Below, in pieces: positions 26,217-35,051 of a stretch of DNA of 64,000 nucleotides (positions within the stretch are counted from its first letter, which is position 1; every line of letters starts with the position of its first letter). The DNA comes from Coprothermobacter proteolyticus DSM 5265 (GTDB lineage Bacteria; Coprothermobacterota; Coprothermobacteria; Coprothermobacterales; Coprothermobacteraceae), in contig NC_011295.1 of assembly GCF_000020945.1 (NCBI RefSeq), forward strand, positions 992,001-1,056,000. Reading direction: 5' to 3'. A program made the translations under genes and the position numbers. The notes beneath the pieces are model-generated. The model worked only from the letters and a program-made list of their open reading frames with translations. It was not told the origin of the DNA and ran no database searches.

Positions 26217-26838
26217 AGGGATTCCAATAGCCCTTTACCACTAAGAAAAACTCCTTGTCAGCACTGATCTGCTGAATCGGTTGAGCTACTACATTGGAGA
26301 TGGGTGGTACAGCATATTCTGACCAAAAAACATGTTCAAGTTCCCACTGGAACCCCTTTTCTGAAAGCACCGCAGCCCCAGTAGGCAGCACTGAGATGAC
26401 CCTGCCAACCGGCAGATGCAAAGTAAAATTCCTGCCGAACACAATTGTTTCGTTAATACCATAGGCTACTGCAGGTTTATTAAATGAATACGCGATTTTT
26501 AACAAAGCTAAATTCCCAAGCAGGTGGTCTATTTCCTTTCCCCAAGTACCGATGAAAACAACAGGCACGCTTTCACTAAGCTGCAACGCTCTCTCGCCAT
26601 CTGTAAAATCTTTATCGGGGTAACTTATCAGCATAGGGACTTTTAGAGCGAAGACCTCTCCAAGGTAAGGACCGATGGAATCTAGATCGCCAATTACCAT
26701 GTTTGGTTTTATACCAGCCTTAAGAAGGTGCCGGGTGCCACCATCCACACCCAGCACCTGACTAAAGCCAAAGTTTTCATGAAGAAATTCGAATAATTCA
26801 GGCTCCACGCATCCGTTTAGGCTAATCAGAGTTGACAT
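26197..26838 (-). CDS. Thiamine pyrophosphokinase
   Basis: The 213-residue protein converts thiamine to thiamine pyrophosphate with ATP. It shows the TPK core: VLGVDGGTRHLLKAGIKPNMVIGDLDSI, then YPDKDFTDGERALQL with the acidic metal-binding residues, and GTWGKEIDHLLGNLALL. The C-terminal beta domain (HLPVGRVISVLPTG) carries the thiamine-contact region. It overlaps the thiT gene by 17 bases and shares its TPP riboswitch, so salvage of external thiamine is controlled as one unit. Its 3' end overlaps the convergent hydrolase gene by 20 bases. Confidence 0.87.
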   Translation of the reverse strand: MSTLISLNGCVEPELFEFLHENFGFSQVLGVDGGTRHLLKAGIKPNMVIGDLDSIGPYLGEVFALKVPMLISYPDKDFTDGERALQLSESVPVVFIGTWGKEIDHLLGNLALLKIAYSFNKPAVAYGINETIVFGRNFTLHLPVGRVISVLPTGAAVLSEKGFQWELEHVFWSEYAVPPISNVVAQPIQQISADKEFFLVVKGYWNPFSDLVV

Positions 26839-27631
26839 TCGCAGCCTTCTCCAGAGGTGGCCAAATAATCAGAATAACTACCAAAGCCAGTAACGTAGAA
26901 GGAGCAACTACCAAGAAATTAACTATTAAGGAATAAACCCACGGATTCATTCCTTCGGGAGCATACTGGCTAAAGAACACGTAGCCACTTAAAAAGTGGC
27001 TTAGGAAGCGTCCTGCACCCCCTAACAACGCACCAAGCTCCACTGGTATGGCATAAGTTCTTTTCCATGAACCATAACCAATCGCAAGAAATGCAATCAC
27101 ACTAGAAGCAAGAACTACATAACCACCAACGGGAAAAAACTGTGCCTTGCTCTTTAAATCTTGAAGTTCTTCTTCTAGTTGTGGTTTTTCATCAGGGCTG
27201 GCTACTAAGAGCTGCTGCTCCAATTGCGCTATCTGCGTCTTAACTTCTGCGGTGCTCACCATGGTGTAGTGGAAAATTATCACTCCACTCACTAAAACGG
27301 CAATGGCCAAAAGAATACTAACAACGCGATTCACACGTAAATTCTTTACCAAACCAGCAAGCCCGATCAAACCGAATGCAATGGGATAATCCAGCAAATA
27401 CTGAAGTGGATGAAGCACGAACATGTCTTGTAAGCTGTGAAGAAAACCATAAGCCATGCCTACTACAATACCTGGACCTACTCCCCATCTAAGAGCAAAG
27501 ACGAGAAGTGGAAGCATCTGCAGGGAAATCGAACCACCTTGTGGCAACTGGCCCACATTAAAGTACCACAATGCCAATGCTAAACCAACCATGATGCCGG
27601 CTTCCGCCAGCATGCGAGTGTTTTTAAACAT
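26822..27631 (-). CDS. thiT: ThiT-type thiamine transporter (ECF S component) with a helical insertion
   Basis: This 269-residue membrane protein fits the ECF substrate-binding subunit for thiamine. Hallmarks are the start MLAEAGIMVGLALALWYF, GGSISLQMLPLLVFALRWG and the C-terminal GGAGRFLSHFLSGYVFF, which form the thiamine site in ThiT. The usual length is about 180-200 residues. Here residues 126-164 insert a Gln/Glu/Leu-rich coiled-coil-like segment (TQIAQLEQQLLVASPDEKPQ and on) between membrane helices. It is placed directly after a TPP riboswitch, which confirms the substrate. It would need a shared EcfAA'T module encoded elsewhere. Confidence 0.85.
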   Translation of the reverse strand: MFKNTRMLAEAGIMVGLALALWYFNVGQLPQGGSISLQMLPLLVFALRWGVGPGIVVGMAYGFLHSLQDMFVLHPLQYLLDYPIAFGLIGLAGLVKNLRVNRVVSILLAIAVLVSGVIIFHYTMVSTAEVKTQIAQLEQQLLVASPDEKPQLEEELQDLKSKAQFFPVGGYVVLASSVIAFLAIGYGSWKRTYAIPVELGALLGGAGRFLSHFLSGYVFFSQYAPEGMNPWVYSLIVNFLVVAPSTLLALVVILIIWPPLEKAANVNSD

Positions 27632-27638
27632 TCAAACC

Positions 27639-27735
27639 AAACCTCCCTCCGCCGGTATTACCCGGATCAGGTTCCTAGGGTCGGCAGCTCACAGCTACCC
27701 TCTCAGCCCCTCGCCGACAGGGACTCCCCTGGTCC
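27639..27735 (-). promoter_or_regulatory. TPP (THI-box) riboswitch
   Basis: On the minus strand the conserved parts appear in order: GGGG, the P3 stem around GTCGGCGAGGGG, CTGAGAGGGTAGC, ACCCTAGGAACCTGATCCG and GGTAATACCGGCGGAGGG. The closing P1 is GGACC (27735-27731) with GGTTT (27643-27639), so the 3' strand of P1 overlaps the AGGGAGG ribosome site of thiT. That suggests translational control by thiamine pyrophosphate. Upstream, TACAAT could be the -10, and GTACAA/TTGTAC (27737-27754) is a small hairpin near the transcript start. Confidence 0.93.
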
Positions 27736-27769
27736 TGTACAACCCCTATTGTACTACTAATAAGGCGTA

Positions 27770-28561
27770 TTAGAGAAAATACATCACCAGTAACAGCGCC
27801 CCAAGCACTACACGATAGATGATGAAAGGCTTATAACTCCTTTTGCTAACAAACTGCAAGAATGGTTTAACTACTAAGTACGCACTCAAAAAGGAAAATA
27901 AACAGCCCACTAATAGCACAGCCCACTCCTGCATGGTGAAAGAGAATCCTGATTTTAACAGCTCATACCCACCAGCAGCTAGCAAAGTTGGTGCACCAAG
28001 CAAGAAGGAAAACTGAGCAGCTGTTTCCCTTGTAAGACCAGAAAGCATGCCACCACCGATACTTGCTGCCGACCTGCTAAAACCGGGAAAATAGGAAAGC
28101 AGCTGGAATAAACCGATTTTTAGCGCCGTAAGAGCATTTATGCTCCCCACTTTATGCACTGTTCCTGAGCTGTTCCTCTCTGCATACCAAAGGAACAGAG
28201 CACCCAAGATAAGTGCAATTGACACAGTCAAGACGGAAAAAAGATACGTCTGAATAACATCACCAAAGGTAGCCCCAACAATGATGGCAGGGATTATGGC
28301 TACAATGATGTTTCTGTAGTTTATAAGCACATGCTGTTTTTCCTTTGAATTAAAAACATTGTACTCATTCCAAAAAAGCATTACCACTGCCAAAATAGCT
28401 CCCATCTGCACGATGACATCGAAAGACGCATTGAATGGTTCGGGAAAACGAATCCATTGATTGACAATGATGAGATGACCTGTTGATGATACAGGTAAAA
28501 ACTCAGTCACACCTTCAACTACACCTAGCGCTGCAGCTTTCAAAAGAGACAAATAAAACAT
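27770..28561 (-). CDS. uppP: Undecaprenyl-diphosphatase UppP/BacA
   Basis: This 263-residue membrane enzyme dephosphorylates undecaprenyl diphosphate to recycle the lipid carrier. Motifs are GVVEGVTEFLPVSSTGHLI near the N-terminus (the E-x-x-x-E and P-x-S-S-x-x-H segments) and GFSRSAASIGGGMLSGLTRETAAQFSFLL in the second half, with Arg and Ser of the active site. Eight or so membrane helices are visible. The ribosome site AGGAGGTGTTTGTTTA precedes the ATG. It is third in the dnaE-rsmG-uppP operon. Confidence 0.92.
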   Translation of the reverse strand: MFYLSLLKAAALGVVEGVTEFLPVSSTGHLIIVNQWIRFPEPFNASFDVIVQMGAILAVVMLFWNEYNVFNSKEKQHVLINYRNIIVAIIPAIIVGATFGDVIQTYLFSVLTVSIALILGALFLWYAERNSSGTVHKVGSINALTALKIGLFQLLSYFPGFSRSAASIGGGMLSGLTRETAAQFSFLLGAPTLLAAGGYELLKSGFSFTMQEWAVLLVGCLFSFLSAYLVVKPFLQFVSKRSYKPFIIYRVVLGALLLVMYFL

Positions 28562-28575
28562 TAAACAAACACCTC

Positions 28576-29208
28576 CTACAAAGGCCTTTTTTCTGGGATC
28601 CCTGCTTTACGTGGAAAACCATGTGGAGTTGGAGCTTCTTTACTAAGCACTACAAGAGTTCTAAAACGGTCATCCAAAAAATAATCATGATTTTCTTTGA
28701 AGGCCAATCTCAACTTAGCCAAGGCATTCTGTGCAGTGCGTAGCTCCTCAACCCAAGACGGACCCTTCCAAAGCACTGCCATGCCGCCAACCTTCAAAGG
28801 TGCAGCCACGTATTCTGCCAAAATTCTGATCTCTGCCACAGCCCTGCTAATGGCAAAGTCGTACTCCTCACGATGAACTTTTCCGAAATCTTCTATGCGC
28901 TCATGCAAGACCTGTACATTTGTTAATCCGAGAGCAGATGTGATTTCCGTCAAGAATTTACAAGATTTTTGCGAGCTGTCCACCAAAGTGAATTGCACAT
29001 CTCTTAATACGATTGCCAATACGATTCCGGGTAAACCGCCTCCTGGTCCAATGTCTAGAACCCTACCACGAAGCTCCACGTGATTTAACACAGCTAAACT
29101 GTCTTCGATACCGAAAGTCCACAAATCCTCTGGAGTCCGGTAACCATGTAAATAATCTGTTAACCAAAGCTTTGAAGCAAACTGTTTAAGGTGTTCCTCC
29201 TGACTCAT
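28576..29208 (-). CDS. rsmG: 16S rRNA (guanine-N7)-methyltransferase RsmG (GidB)
   Basis: This 210-residue SAM-dependent enzyme methylates G527 of 16S rRNA. The Rossmann-fold motif VLDIGPGGGLPGIVLAI is followed by FTLVDSSQKSCKFL, an acidic motif II, and YDFAISRAVAEIRILAEYVAAPLKVGG, all characteristic. The start overlaps the dnaE stop by four bases. RsmG is often placed with parAB or trmE; here it is separated from parAB by about 12 kb. Confidence 0.92.
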   Translation of the reverse strand: MSQEEHLKQFASKLWLTDYLHGYRTPEDLWTFGIEDSLAVLNHVELRGRVLDIGPGGGLPGIVLAIVLRDVQFTLVDSSQKSCKFLTEITSALGLTNVQVLHERIEDFGKVHREEYDFAISRAVAEIRILAEYVAAPLKVGGMAVLWKGPSWVEELRTAQNALAKLRLAFKENHDYFLDDRFRTLVVLSKEAPTPHGFPRKAGIPEKRPL

Positions 29209-32200
29209 CCACCAAAGCTCCGGAACGATACATTCATGGGGTTGAAAAGGCTAAAAAGTGCTTCTTGAAGTTCAGCAGTGAAAGAAACCCAATAGCTGTT
29301 TGGTAACAAAACACGGTAAATGGATCCATCCAAATGGACTGTAAATTCAACGGGGGTCGGTCCTTTATGCTGCTTCAAAAGAACCTTTAGTTTCTTAAGT
29401 TTTTCCACCGACACTTGTTCCGACCTCAGGACAATGCGCAAAACACCTTTACCATCGAGCTCTTTGAGTTTATCATCTAGTTCACTAAGCGGAGAAAACG
29501 AGATCAGTGACTCAGCGATGAGGCGACTCTTCTCGTCTTCAGATTCTACGCGGGCACTTAATGTAATAATGCCAGGTTTTGAAATGATTGGCTTAAAAGC
29601 ATCGAATTTTTGTGGCAACACTGTTACTTCTACTTGCGACGTTAAGTCCTCCAGGGTGAATGTCATGTATTGATTGTTGTTTCTACTCTTTCTCACCCTG
29701 GTGCTGGAAACGAAGCCTCCAACTTGTACCAAGCCATCTATTTCTCCCACTGAATCCAGAGCAGTCAAGTTTTGATTACTCAGAATAGCCATGTACCGCT
29801 CTAAAGGATGCGTAGTGATATAAAGCCCCAAATATTCACGCTCGTCTTCCATGGGATCTAAGGATAAGTCGTCGTTCGAAGTGTCCTCAATTTGGAAAAG
29901 AGTTTGAGTAGTTATCCCGGTAGAAAGCTGACGCAGTAAACTTTTCCGATCGCCCAAACTATCAAAAGCCCCAGCCCTAATAAGGCTTTCGGTTACCTTC
30001 TTATTTACCACACGATCATTCACACGGAGCAAAAAATCTTGAAAAGAGCTAAATGGTCCTCCTGTTGCTCTGGTCTTCAGAATTTCTTCCACCGCTGCTA
30101 AGCCCACGTTTTTAATACCAAGCAAACCAAAACGTATTTCGTTTTCACCTTCCGGAATGAAGTAATGCTCCGATTTGTTCACATCAGGAGGTAGTATTTT
30201 TATGCCTAACCTCCGTGCTTCAGATATGTAAACTTTGAGCTTTTCCGTGTTGTCCACAAAACTTGCCAGAAGAGCTGCAAAGTACTCTGTAGGATAGTAA
30301 GACTTTAACCAAGCTGTGTAGTAAGTCACATGGGCATAGGCTGCTGAATGGGACTTATTGAATCCGTATTCGGCAAAATGTACTATGGTCTCGTAAATCT
30401 TTTCAACAGTTTCTCTGGCATATCCTCGTTGCACACCGCGGCTTACGAAATCTTCTCGTAACTTAAGTATTTCTTCTTCTTTTTTCTTACTAATAGCTCT
30501 ACGCAGGACGTCAGCTTCGCCTAAAGAATAACCTGCTATGACTGAAGCAATTTGCATTATTTGTTCCTGATAGACGATAATACCGTATGTCTCTTCCAAA
30601 ATGGGCTTCAGGTCGTCGTGAAAGTAGTCCACGGGTTCCCTGCCGTGTTTCCTATCCACATAAGACTTAACCCCACCACTGCCCAATGTACCTGGCCTGT
30701 ATAAAGCCTCAGCAGCTATGATCTCTTCAAATCTCGTGGGTTTAAGATCTTTTAGGAAGGAACGGAATCCAGAACTTTCCAGCTGAAACACTGCCACTGT
30801 TTCTCCAGCTGAAAGCATCTCGTAAACTTTCGAATCATCTTTGGAAAGTTTATTAAGGTCTACATCTATGCCATAGCGCTCCTTTATCCACCTAAGTGCG
30901 TCGCTAATCACAGTCATGTTCCTAAGACCAAGGAAATCCATCTTAAGCAAGCCCAGTTTCTCCACATCGTCTTTTGCTAGTTGAGTGGTCACATTGATGC
31001 CAGCTTCATCTGAGGAAGCCTGCAAAGCCACGTATTCGTAAAGGGGCTTGTCAGCGATCACCACACCAGCAGCATGAGTGGAAGCATGTCTTGGAAGACC
31101 TTCTACCTGTTTTGCAATCTCTAAAACTCTTGCTAGGTCTGGGTTTTGACTTATGAGATTTTTAACATCGTCTAGTTTCTCTGCGTGCGCCAATTCCATG
31201 TTTTGAGGAATACTTTTTGAAAGCCGGTCCACCAATGCTAGAGGCACACCAAGAACTCTCCCCACATCTCTTATGGCGGCACGGGCAGCCAAGGTACCAA
31301 ACGTCGCTATCTGTGCCACGTTCTCCTCACCGTATTTATTCCTGACATACCTAAGGACTTCATCGCGCCTGCGAGCGCAGAAGTCTACGTCAATATCAGG
31401 CATGGAGATGCGCTCTGGGTTCAAGAATCTTTCAAAAAGAAGACCATACTGCAGGGGATCCACATCAGTTATACCGGTCAGGTAAGCTACTAAGGAACCT
31501 GCAGCACTGCCTCGTCCAGGCCCCACTGGAATACCTTGGGATTTTGCCCAGTTTATGTAATCCTGCACGATGAGGAAATAGCCAGCAAATCCCATTTTTT
31601 CAATAACTGAAAGCTCATATTCCATCCGATCCAAAACTTCTTTACTGGGGTTATCGCCGTACCTCTTGAGCAGTCCATCTTGAGTAAGCTTTCTTAAATA
31701 GGAATTCTCCGTATAACCTTCAGGCACGGAGAATTTTGGTAAATGTTGCTCGCCTAGCGGCAACATGAAATCCACCATCTCAGCAATGGCAAGCGAATTA
31801 AGCAGTGCTTCAGGAGTTTCAGAAAAACGTTCCCACATCTCGTCGGCTGACTTTAAGTACATTTGGTCAGTCTCATACTTGAATCTGTTAGGATCGTTTA
31901 AAGTGGCACCAGTGGCAATTGCCATGAGCACATCTTGTATGGAGTACTCTTCAGGTCTACCATAGTGCACATCATTTGTAACCAGGAGCGGAATACCGGT
32001 TCGCTTTGAAAGCTCGACAATGGCCTTGTTAACTCGCTGCTGATCTGCCAAATTGTGGTCCATTATTTCCAAATAAAAGTTGCCTTTGCCGAAAATGTCT
32101 TGGTAGCGCCCCGCTAGCTCCAGAGCTTTTTTCTCGTCACCCTCAAGTAGAGCACGGGGTATTGCTCCAGCTAAACAAGCAGAGGAAGCTATAAGACCTT

Positions 32201-32591
32201 CATGGTATTGCTCTAAAAGCTCCCAATCAAATCTGGGTCTGTAGTAAAAGCCTTCTAAATAGGCTTTCGTAAGCAATATGTTCAAGTTTCTAAAGCCAAG
32301 GGCGTTTTTAACAAGTAAAACGAGGTGAAATGGTTCTTTATCCTTATTGCCTTCTCGTTTCTTTCTATCCCGTTGCGCTTGATAACCTTCAACCCCAACG
32401 ATCGGCTTTATTCCCAACCTTTGAGCTTCACTGACGAACTCTACCAACCCATAAGTAACTCCATGGTCAGTTATGGCTATCGCTGGCATGCCAAGATCTT
32501 TAGCCCTCTGCACTAACTTTTTAGGCAGAGTAACACCATCCAGAAGAGAATAAGCACTGTGAACATGCAAGTGTACAAACTGATTTGCCAT
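29205..32591 (-). CDS. dnaE: DNA polymerase III alpha subunit (DnaE type)
   Basis: The 1128-residue replicative polymerase has an N-terminal PHP domain (FVHLHVHSAYSLLDGV, AITDHGVTYG), the polymerase active site with MPDIDVDFCARRRDEVL around residue 394, and GPGRGSAAGSLVAYL just before it. Fingers, tandem helix-hairpin-helix and OB-fold (VQVGGFVSSTRVRKSRNN) parts follow in the DnaE order. There is no internal 3'-5' exonuclease insertion, so this is DnaE not PolC. Length is slightly short of E. coli DnaE. TATAAT lies 10 bases before the ATG and shares a palindrome with the divergent response-regulator promoter. No ribosome site is seen. Confidence 0.95.
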   Translation of the reverse strand: MANQFVHLHVHSAYSLLDGVTLPKKLVQRAKDLGMPAIAITDHGVTYGLVEFVSEAQRLGIKPIVGVEGYQAQRDRKKREGNKDKEPFHLVLLVKNALGFRNLNILLTKAYLEGFYYRPRFDWELLEQYHEGLIASSACLAGAIPRALLEGDEKKALELAGRYQDIFGKGNFYLEIMDHNLADQQRVNKAIVELSKRTGIPLLVTNDVHYGRPEEYSIQDVLMAIATGATLNDPNRFKYETDQMYLKSADEMWERFSETPEALLNSLAIAEMVDFMLPLGEQHLPKFSVPEGYTENSYLRKLTQDGLLKRYGDNPSKEVLDRMEYELSVIEKMGFAGYFLIVQDYINWAKSQGIPVGPGRGSAAGSLVAYLTGITDVDPLQYGLLFERFLNPERISMPDIDVDFCARRRDEVLRYVRNKYGEENVAQIATFGTLAARAAIRDVGRVLGVPLALVDRLSKSIPQNMELAHAEKLDDVKNLISQNPDLARVLEIAKQVEGLPRHASTHAAGVVIADKPLYEYVALQASSDEAGINVTTQLAKDDVEKLGLLKMDFLGLRNMTVISDALRWIKERYGIDVDLNKLSKDDSKVYEMLSAGETVAVFQLESSGFRSFLKDLKPTRFEEIIAAEALYRPGTLGSGGVKSYVDRKHGREPVDYFHDDLKPILEETYGIIVYQEQIMQIASVIAGYSLGEADVLRRAISKKKEEEILKLREDFVSRGVQRGYARETVEKIYETIVHFAEYGFNKSHSAAYAHVTYYTAWLKSYYPTEYFAALLASFVDNTEKLKVYISEARRLGIKILPPDVNKSEHYFIPEGENEIRFGLLGIKNVGLAAVEEILKTRATGGPFSSFQDFLLRVNDRVVNKKVTESLIRAGAFDSLGDRKSLLRQLSTGITTQTLFQIEDTSNDDLSLDPMEDEREYLGLYITTHPLERYMAILSNQNLTALDSVGEIDGLVQVGGFVSSTRVRKSRNNNQYMTFTLEDLTSQVEVTVLPQKFDAFKPIISKPGIITLSARVESEDEKSRLIAESLISFSPLSELDDKLKELDGKGVLRIVLRSEQVSVEKLKKLKVLLKQHKGPTPVEFTVHLDGSIYRVLLPNSYWVSFTAELQEALFSLFNPMNVSFRSFGG

Positions 32592-32600
32592 ACCAACGTT

Positions 32601-32610
32601 TATTATAATA
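32601..32610. promoter_or_regulatory. Palindromic shared -10 for dnaE and the pho regulator
   Basis: The ten bases TATTATAATA read the same on both strands, so TATAAT is present rightward (32604-32609, six bases before ATG 32616) and leftward (32607-32602, ten bases before the dnaE ATG at 32591). The two polymerases cannot bind at once. -35 elements are weak on both sides. Confidence 0.55.
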
Positions 32611-32615
32611 GAGTT

Positions 32616-33257
32616 ATGGGTGGGAAGCTTAAAATTATCCTTGTAGAAGACGATGTTTCTTTTGCTGAGCTGCTTGCCAACCGTTTAGAAGAATTCGGCT
32701 TCCAAGTCGAACATTATGAAGATGGGGCCTCTTTTTTGGATTTGAAACCATCGGGACATTTGATTCTTCTTGATCTCATGCTTCCGAATCTAGACGGATT
32801 CAGAGTTCTAGAAGTTTTGAGACACCGAAAAGACAGAACACCGGTCATTGTAGTTTCTGCTCGCAGCGCAGAAGAAGATGTGGTAAAAGCGTTGGAGCTT
32901 GGAGCTGCTGATTACGTATTTAAACCAATTAGAATGAAAGAGCTAATCGCACGTATAAACCGACTATTAATGGAAGAAGCCAAAGATGCTCCAGAGGCTA
33001 AGGTGGAAAACCACTTTCTTATCACTACAGAGGGACAACGTGTTGAGCTTACAGCAACCGAAGCGCGTTTGCTGCAGCTCCTTCTTGAAAACCCCGGCCA
33101 AGTTTTTAGTCGCGAGGAACTGCTCGAAGGCATAAGTGAGAAGGCTGAAACCCCCAAGGCTGTTGACGTACACATACACAACCTTAAGAAGAAAGCACCC
33201 TGGCTAAAAGAGAAAATCAGGGCCATAAGGGCATTAGGATATGTTTACCAGCCGTGA
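32616..33257 (+). CDS. OmpR/PhoB-type response regulator
   Basis: The 213-residue regulator has a receiver domain with VEDDVSFAELL (acidic pocket), phospho-accepting Asp in LILLDLMLPNLDGFRVL and the conserved Lys in YVFKPIRMKEL. A winged helix of OmpR type follows (VELTATEARLLQLLLENPGQ, VDVHIHNLKKK). ATG 32616 is selected since the -10 is six bases upstream and the domain begins directly after. It is the first gene of the phosphate operon and likely plays the PhoB role. It overlaps the kinase gene by 17 bases. Confidence 0.85.
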   Translation: MGGKLKIILVEDDVSFAELLANRLEEFGFQVEHYEDGASFLDLKPSGHLILLDLMLPNLDGFRVLEVLRHRKDRTPVIVVSARSAEEDVVKALELGAADYVFKPIRMKELIARINRLLMEEAKDAPEAKVENHFLITTEGQRVELTATEARLLQLLLENPGQVFSREELLEGISEKAETPKAVDVHIHNLKKKAPWLKEKIRAIRALGYVYQP

Positions 33258-34113
33258 CATACAAATACTCGAACGCTTAGGTATGGCAGCTTTTGTTATT
33301 GACAGCGACAATGTGGTATTGGCCACTAAGCAAATATCAGAACTTCCTTTTTTTTCTTTTGTGCCTGATGCTCCAATTTCTGTAAACGTTAGGCGCACTG
33401 ACATTAGAGAAGCTCTTCTAACGCGTGATTCATTTGCTATCATGAGCCCCACCAGAGAACGCAACTTTCAAGTAGATCGCTTCACAGAAGAAAACACCCT
33501 AATCGTGGTGCGTGAAACAACGTCTAAAGTTGAGCAAACGGAGCAAGTAAACATACTCATATACCATGTGGTGCATGAAATCAGAAATGCTCTGAACAAT
33601 CTTTCATTATCGCTGGACTATCTTAATGAACCATACATGTCAAAGGTTGAAGAAAGTATTGATAGGTTGGATAGGCTTTCTCAGCAGCTTACAGATTTCG
33701 CAAGTCTGAGTCAGTTAGAGCCAGAAGATGTTCACCTTGATGAAGTAGCAGAATACATAAAGGGAGTATTTGATGTCCCAGTAATTATGCAGCGTGAAGG
33801 AACGTGGACAGTAAACAAGAAATTGCTTCTCATGGCTATTAAAAATCTCCTTGACAACGCAGTTACCTACGGAGAAGATCCCGTGGTCTTCATCGATGAG
33901 CACCAGATAAGCGTAGAAGACCATGGGCCCGGATTACCACCACAGGTACTGGATAGGCTTTTCACACCTTTTAACACCACTAAGAGTGTTGGGCTGGGTT
34001 TGTTTATAGCTAAGAAAGCATGCGAATTAAACAACTTAACCCTTGATTACAAGCCGAACGTACCCCACGGTGCCATCTTTACCATTTCTTTACCAATGGT
34101 TCCTAGAATGTAG
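33241..34113 (+). CDS. Cytoplasmic sensor histidine kinase, PhoR-like
   Basis: This 290-residue kinase has a short N-terminal PAS-like domain, H-box YHVVHEIRNALNNLSLSLDYL, N-box MAIKNLLDNAVTYG, G1 VEDHGPGLPP, F-box FTPFNTTK and G2 GLGLFIAKKAC. There are no membrane helices, so it is cytoplasmic and must sense through PstSCAB/PhoU or an internal signal. Position between the regulator and pstS supports a PhoR role. Start is ATG 33241, overlapping the regulator gene, with AGG nearby. Confidence 0.83.
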   Translation: MFTSRDIQILERLGMAAFVIDSDNVVLATKQISELPFFSFVPDAPISVNVRRTDIREALLTRDSFAIMSPTRERNFQVDRFTEENTLIVVRETTSKVEQTEQVNILIYHVVHEIRNALNNLSLSLDYLNEPYMSKVEESIDRLDRLSQQLTDFASLSQLEPEDVHLDEVAEYIKGVFDVPVIMQREGTWTVNKKLLLMAIKNLLDNAVTYGEDPVVFIDEHQISVEDHGPGLPPQVLDRLFTPFNTTKSVGLGLFIAKKACELNNLTLDYKPNVPHGAIFTISLPMVPRM

Positions 34114-34142
34114 TTAGTTACACAAATAAAGGAGGGAAATAC

Positions 34143-35051
34143 ATGAGAAGAAGGTACGTTAGCGTTGTAGGGTTTATACTTGTAGCAGCGCTGCTTTTAG
34201 CAGGATGTACTACACAACCTGAGAATGCTGGGAATACAGAAAGTAAAAGCATCGTGATAAAGGGCTCAGACACAGAGGTAAACATGGTGCAAGCGCTCGC
34301 AGAAGAATTTCGTAATCAACATCCAGACATAACCATTTCTGTTTCCGGAGGTGGAAGCGGCTCAGGTATAGCTGCTTTAATCAACGGTGAAATAGACATT
34401 GCAAATTCCTCTAGAGAGATTTCTCAGGAAGAACTAGATCAGGCAAAAGCAAATAACATTGAAATAGGAACATTCATTGACGCAAGAGATGGCATAACTG
34501 TTATTGTCCACCAGAATAACCCTGTTGAGAAACTCACTTTGGATCAAATTGGGAAAATATATCGTGGAGAAATAACGAACTGGAAAGAAGTCGGTGGAAA
34601 AGATATGCCGATAACATTGTATGGACGCCAGAGCAACAGTGGTACATTCACATTTTTCAGGGATGTAGCTGTCAAAGGAGATTATGCCTCTAGCATGAGA
34701 TCCATGAACGGTAACAGCGATATTATAAATGCCGTAGCTCAGGATGAAACGGCCATAGGATACGTAGGTGTGGGATATTTCAAACAGGCTCAGAACCAAG
34801 TAAAACAAGTTTTGGTTTCCACTGATGGCAACAACTACTACAGCTCCACTGACCTTCAAGCTATTGATCAAAAACTATATCCGTTGGCCAGACCATTGTA
34901 CCAGTATGTTAAAATGCCCCTAACACAGGCTGTAAAAGATTTCCTATCCTTTGAAATTAGCGAGGAAGGTCAAGCCATTGTGGAAGAAAACGGATTCTAC
35001 CCCATTGGACCTGAGGAGAGAGCTATCAGTGAGGCATTACTCAACCAATAG
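34143..35051 (+). CDS. pstS: Phosphate-binding lipoprotein PstS
   Basis: This 302-residue binding protein captures phosphate for the PstCAB transporter. The lipobox VAALLLAGCTT anchors it. Phosphate-contact loops are recognisable: VIKGSDTEVNMVQALAEEF, VSGGGSGSGIAALINGEIDIANSSRE, and LYGRQSNSGTFTFFRD. It has a strong AAGGAGGGA ribosome site 6-7 bases before the ATG. The pstC gene begins inside its last 23 bases. Confidence 0.93.
   Translation: MRRRYVSVVGFILVAALLLAGCTTQPENAGNTESKSIVIKGSDTEVNMVQALAEEFRNQHPDITISVSGGGSGSGIAALINGEIDIANSSREISQEELDQAKANNIEIGTFIDARDGITVIVHQNNPVEKLTLDQIGKIYRGEITNWKEVGGKDMPITLYGRQSNSGTFTFFRDVAVKGDYASSMRSMNGNSDIINAVAQDETAIGYVGVGYFKQAQNQVKQVLVSTDGNNYYSSTDLQAIDQKLYPLARPLYQYVKMPLTQAVKDFLSFEISEEGQAIVEENGFYPIGPEERAISEALLNQ

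Noticed and set aside
34434-34871. 145-codon minus-strand frame
   Set aside because: It is antisense to pstS, which has a complete set of phosphate-binding motifs.
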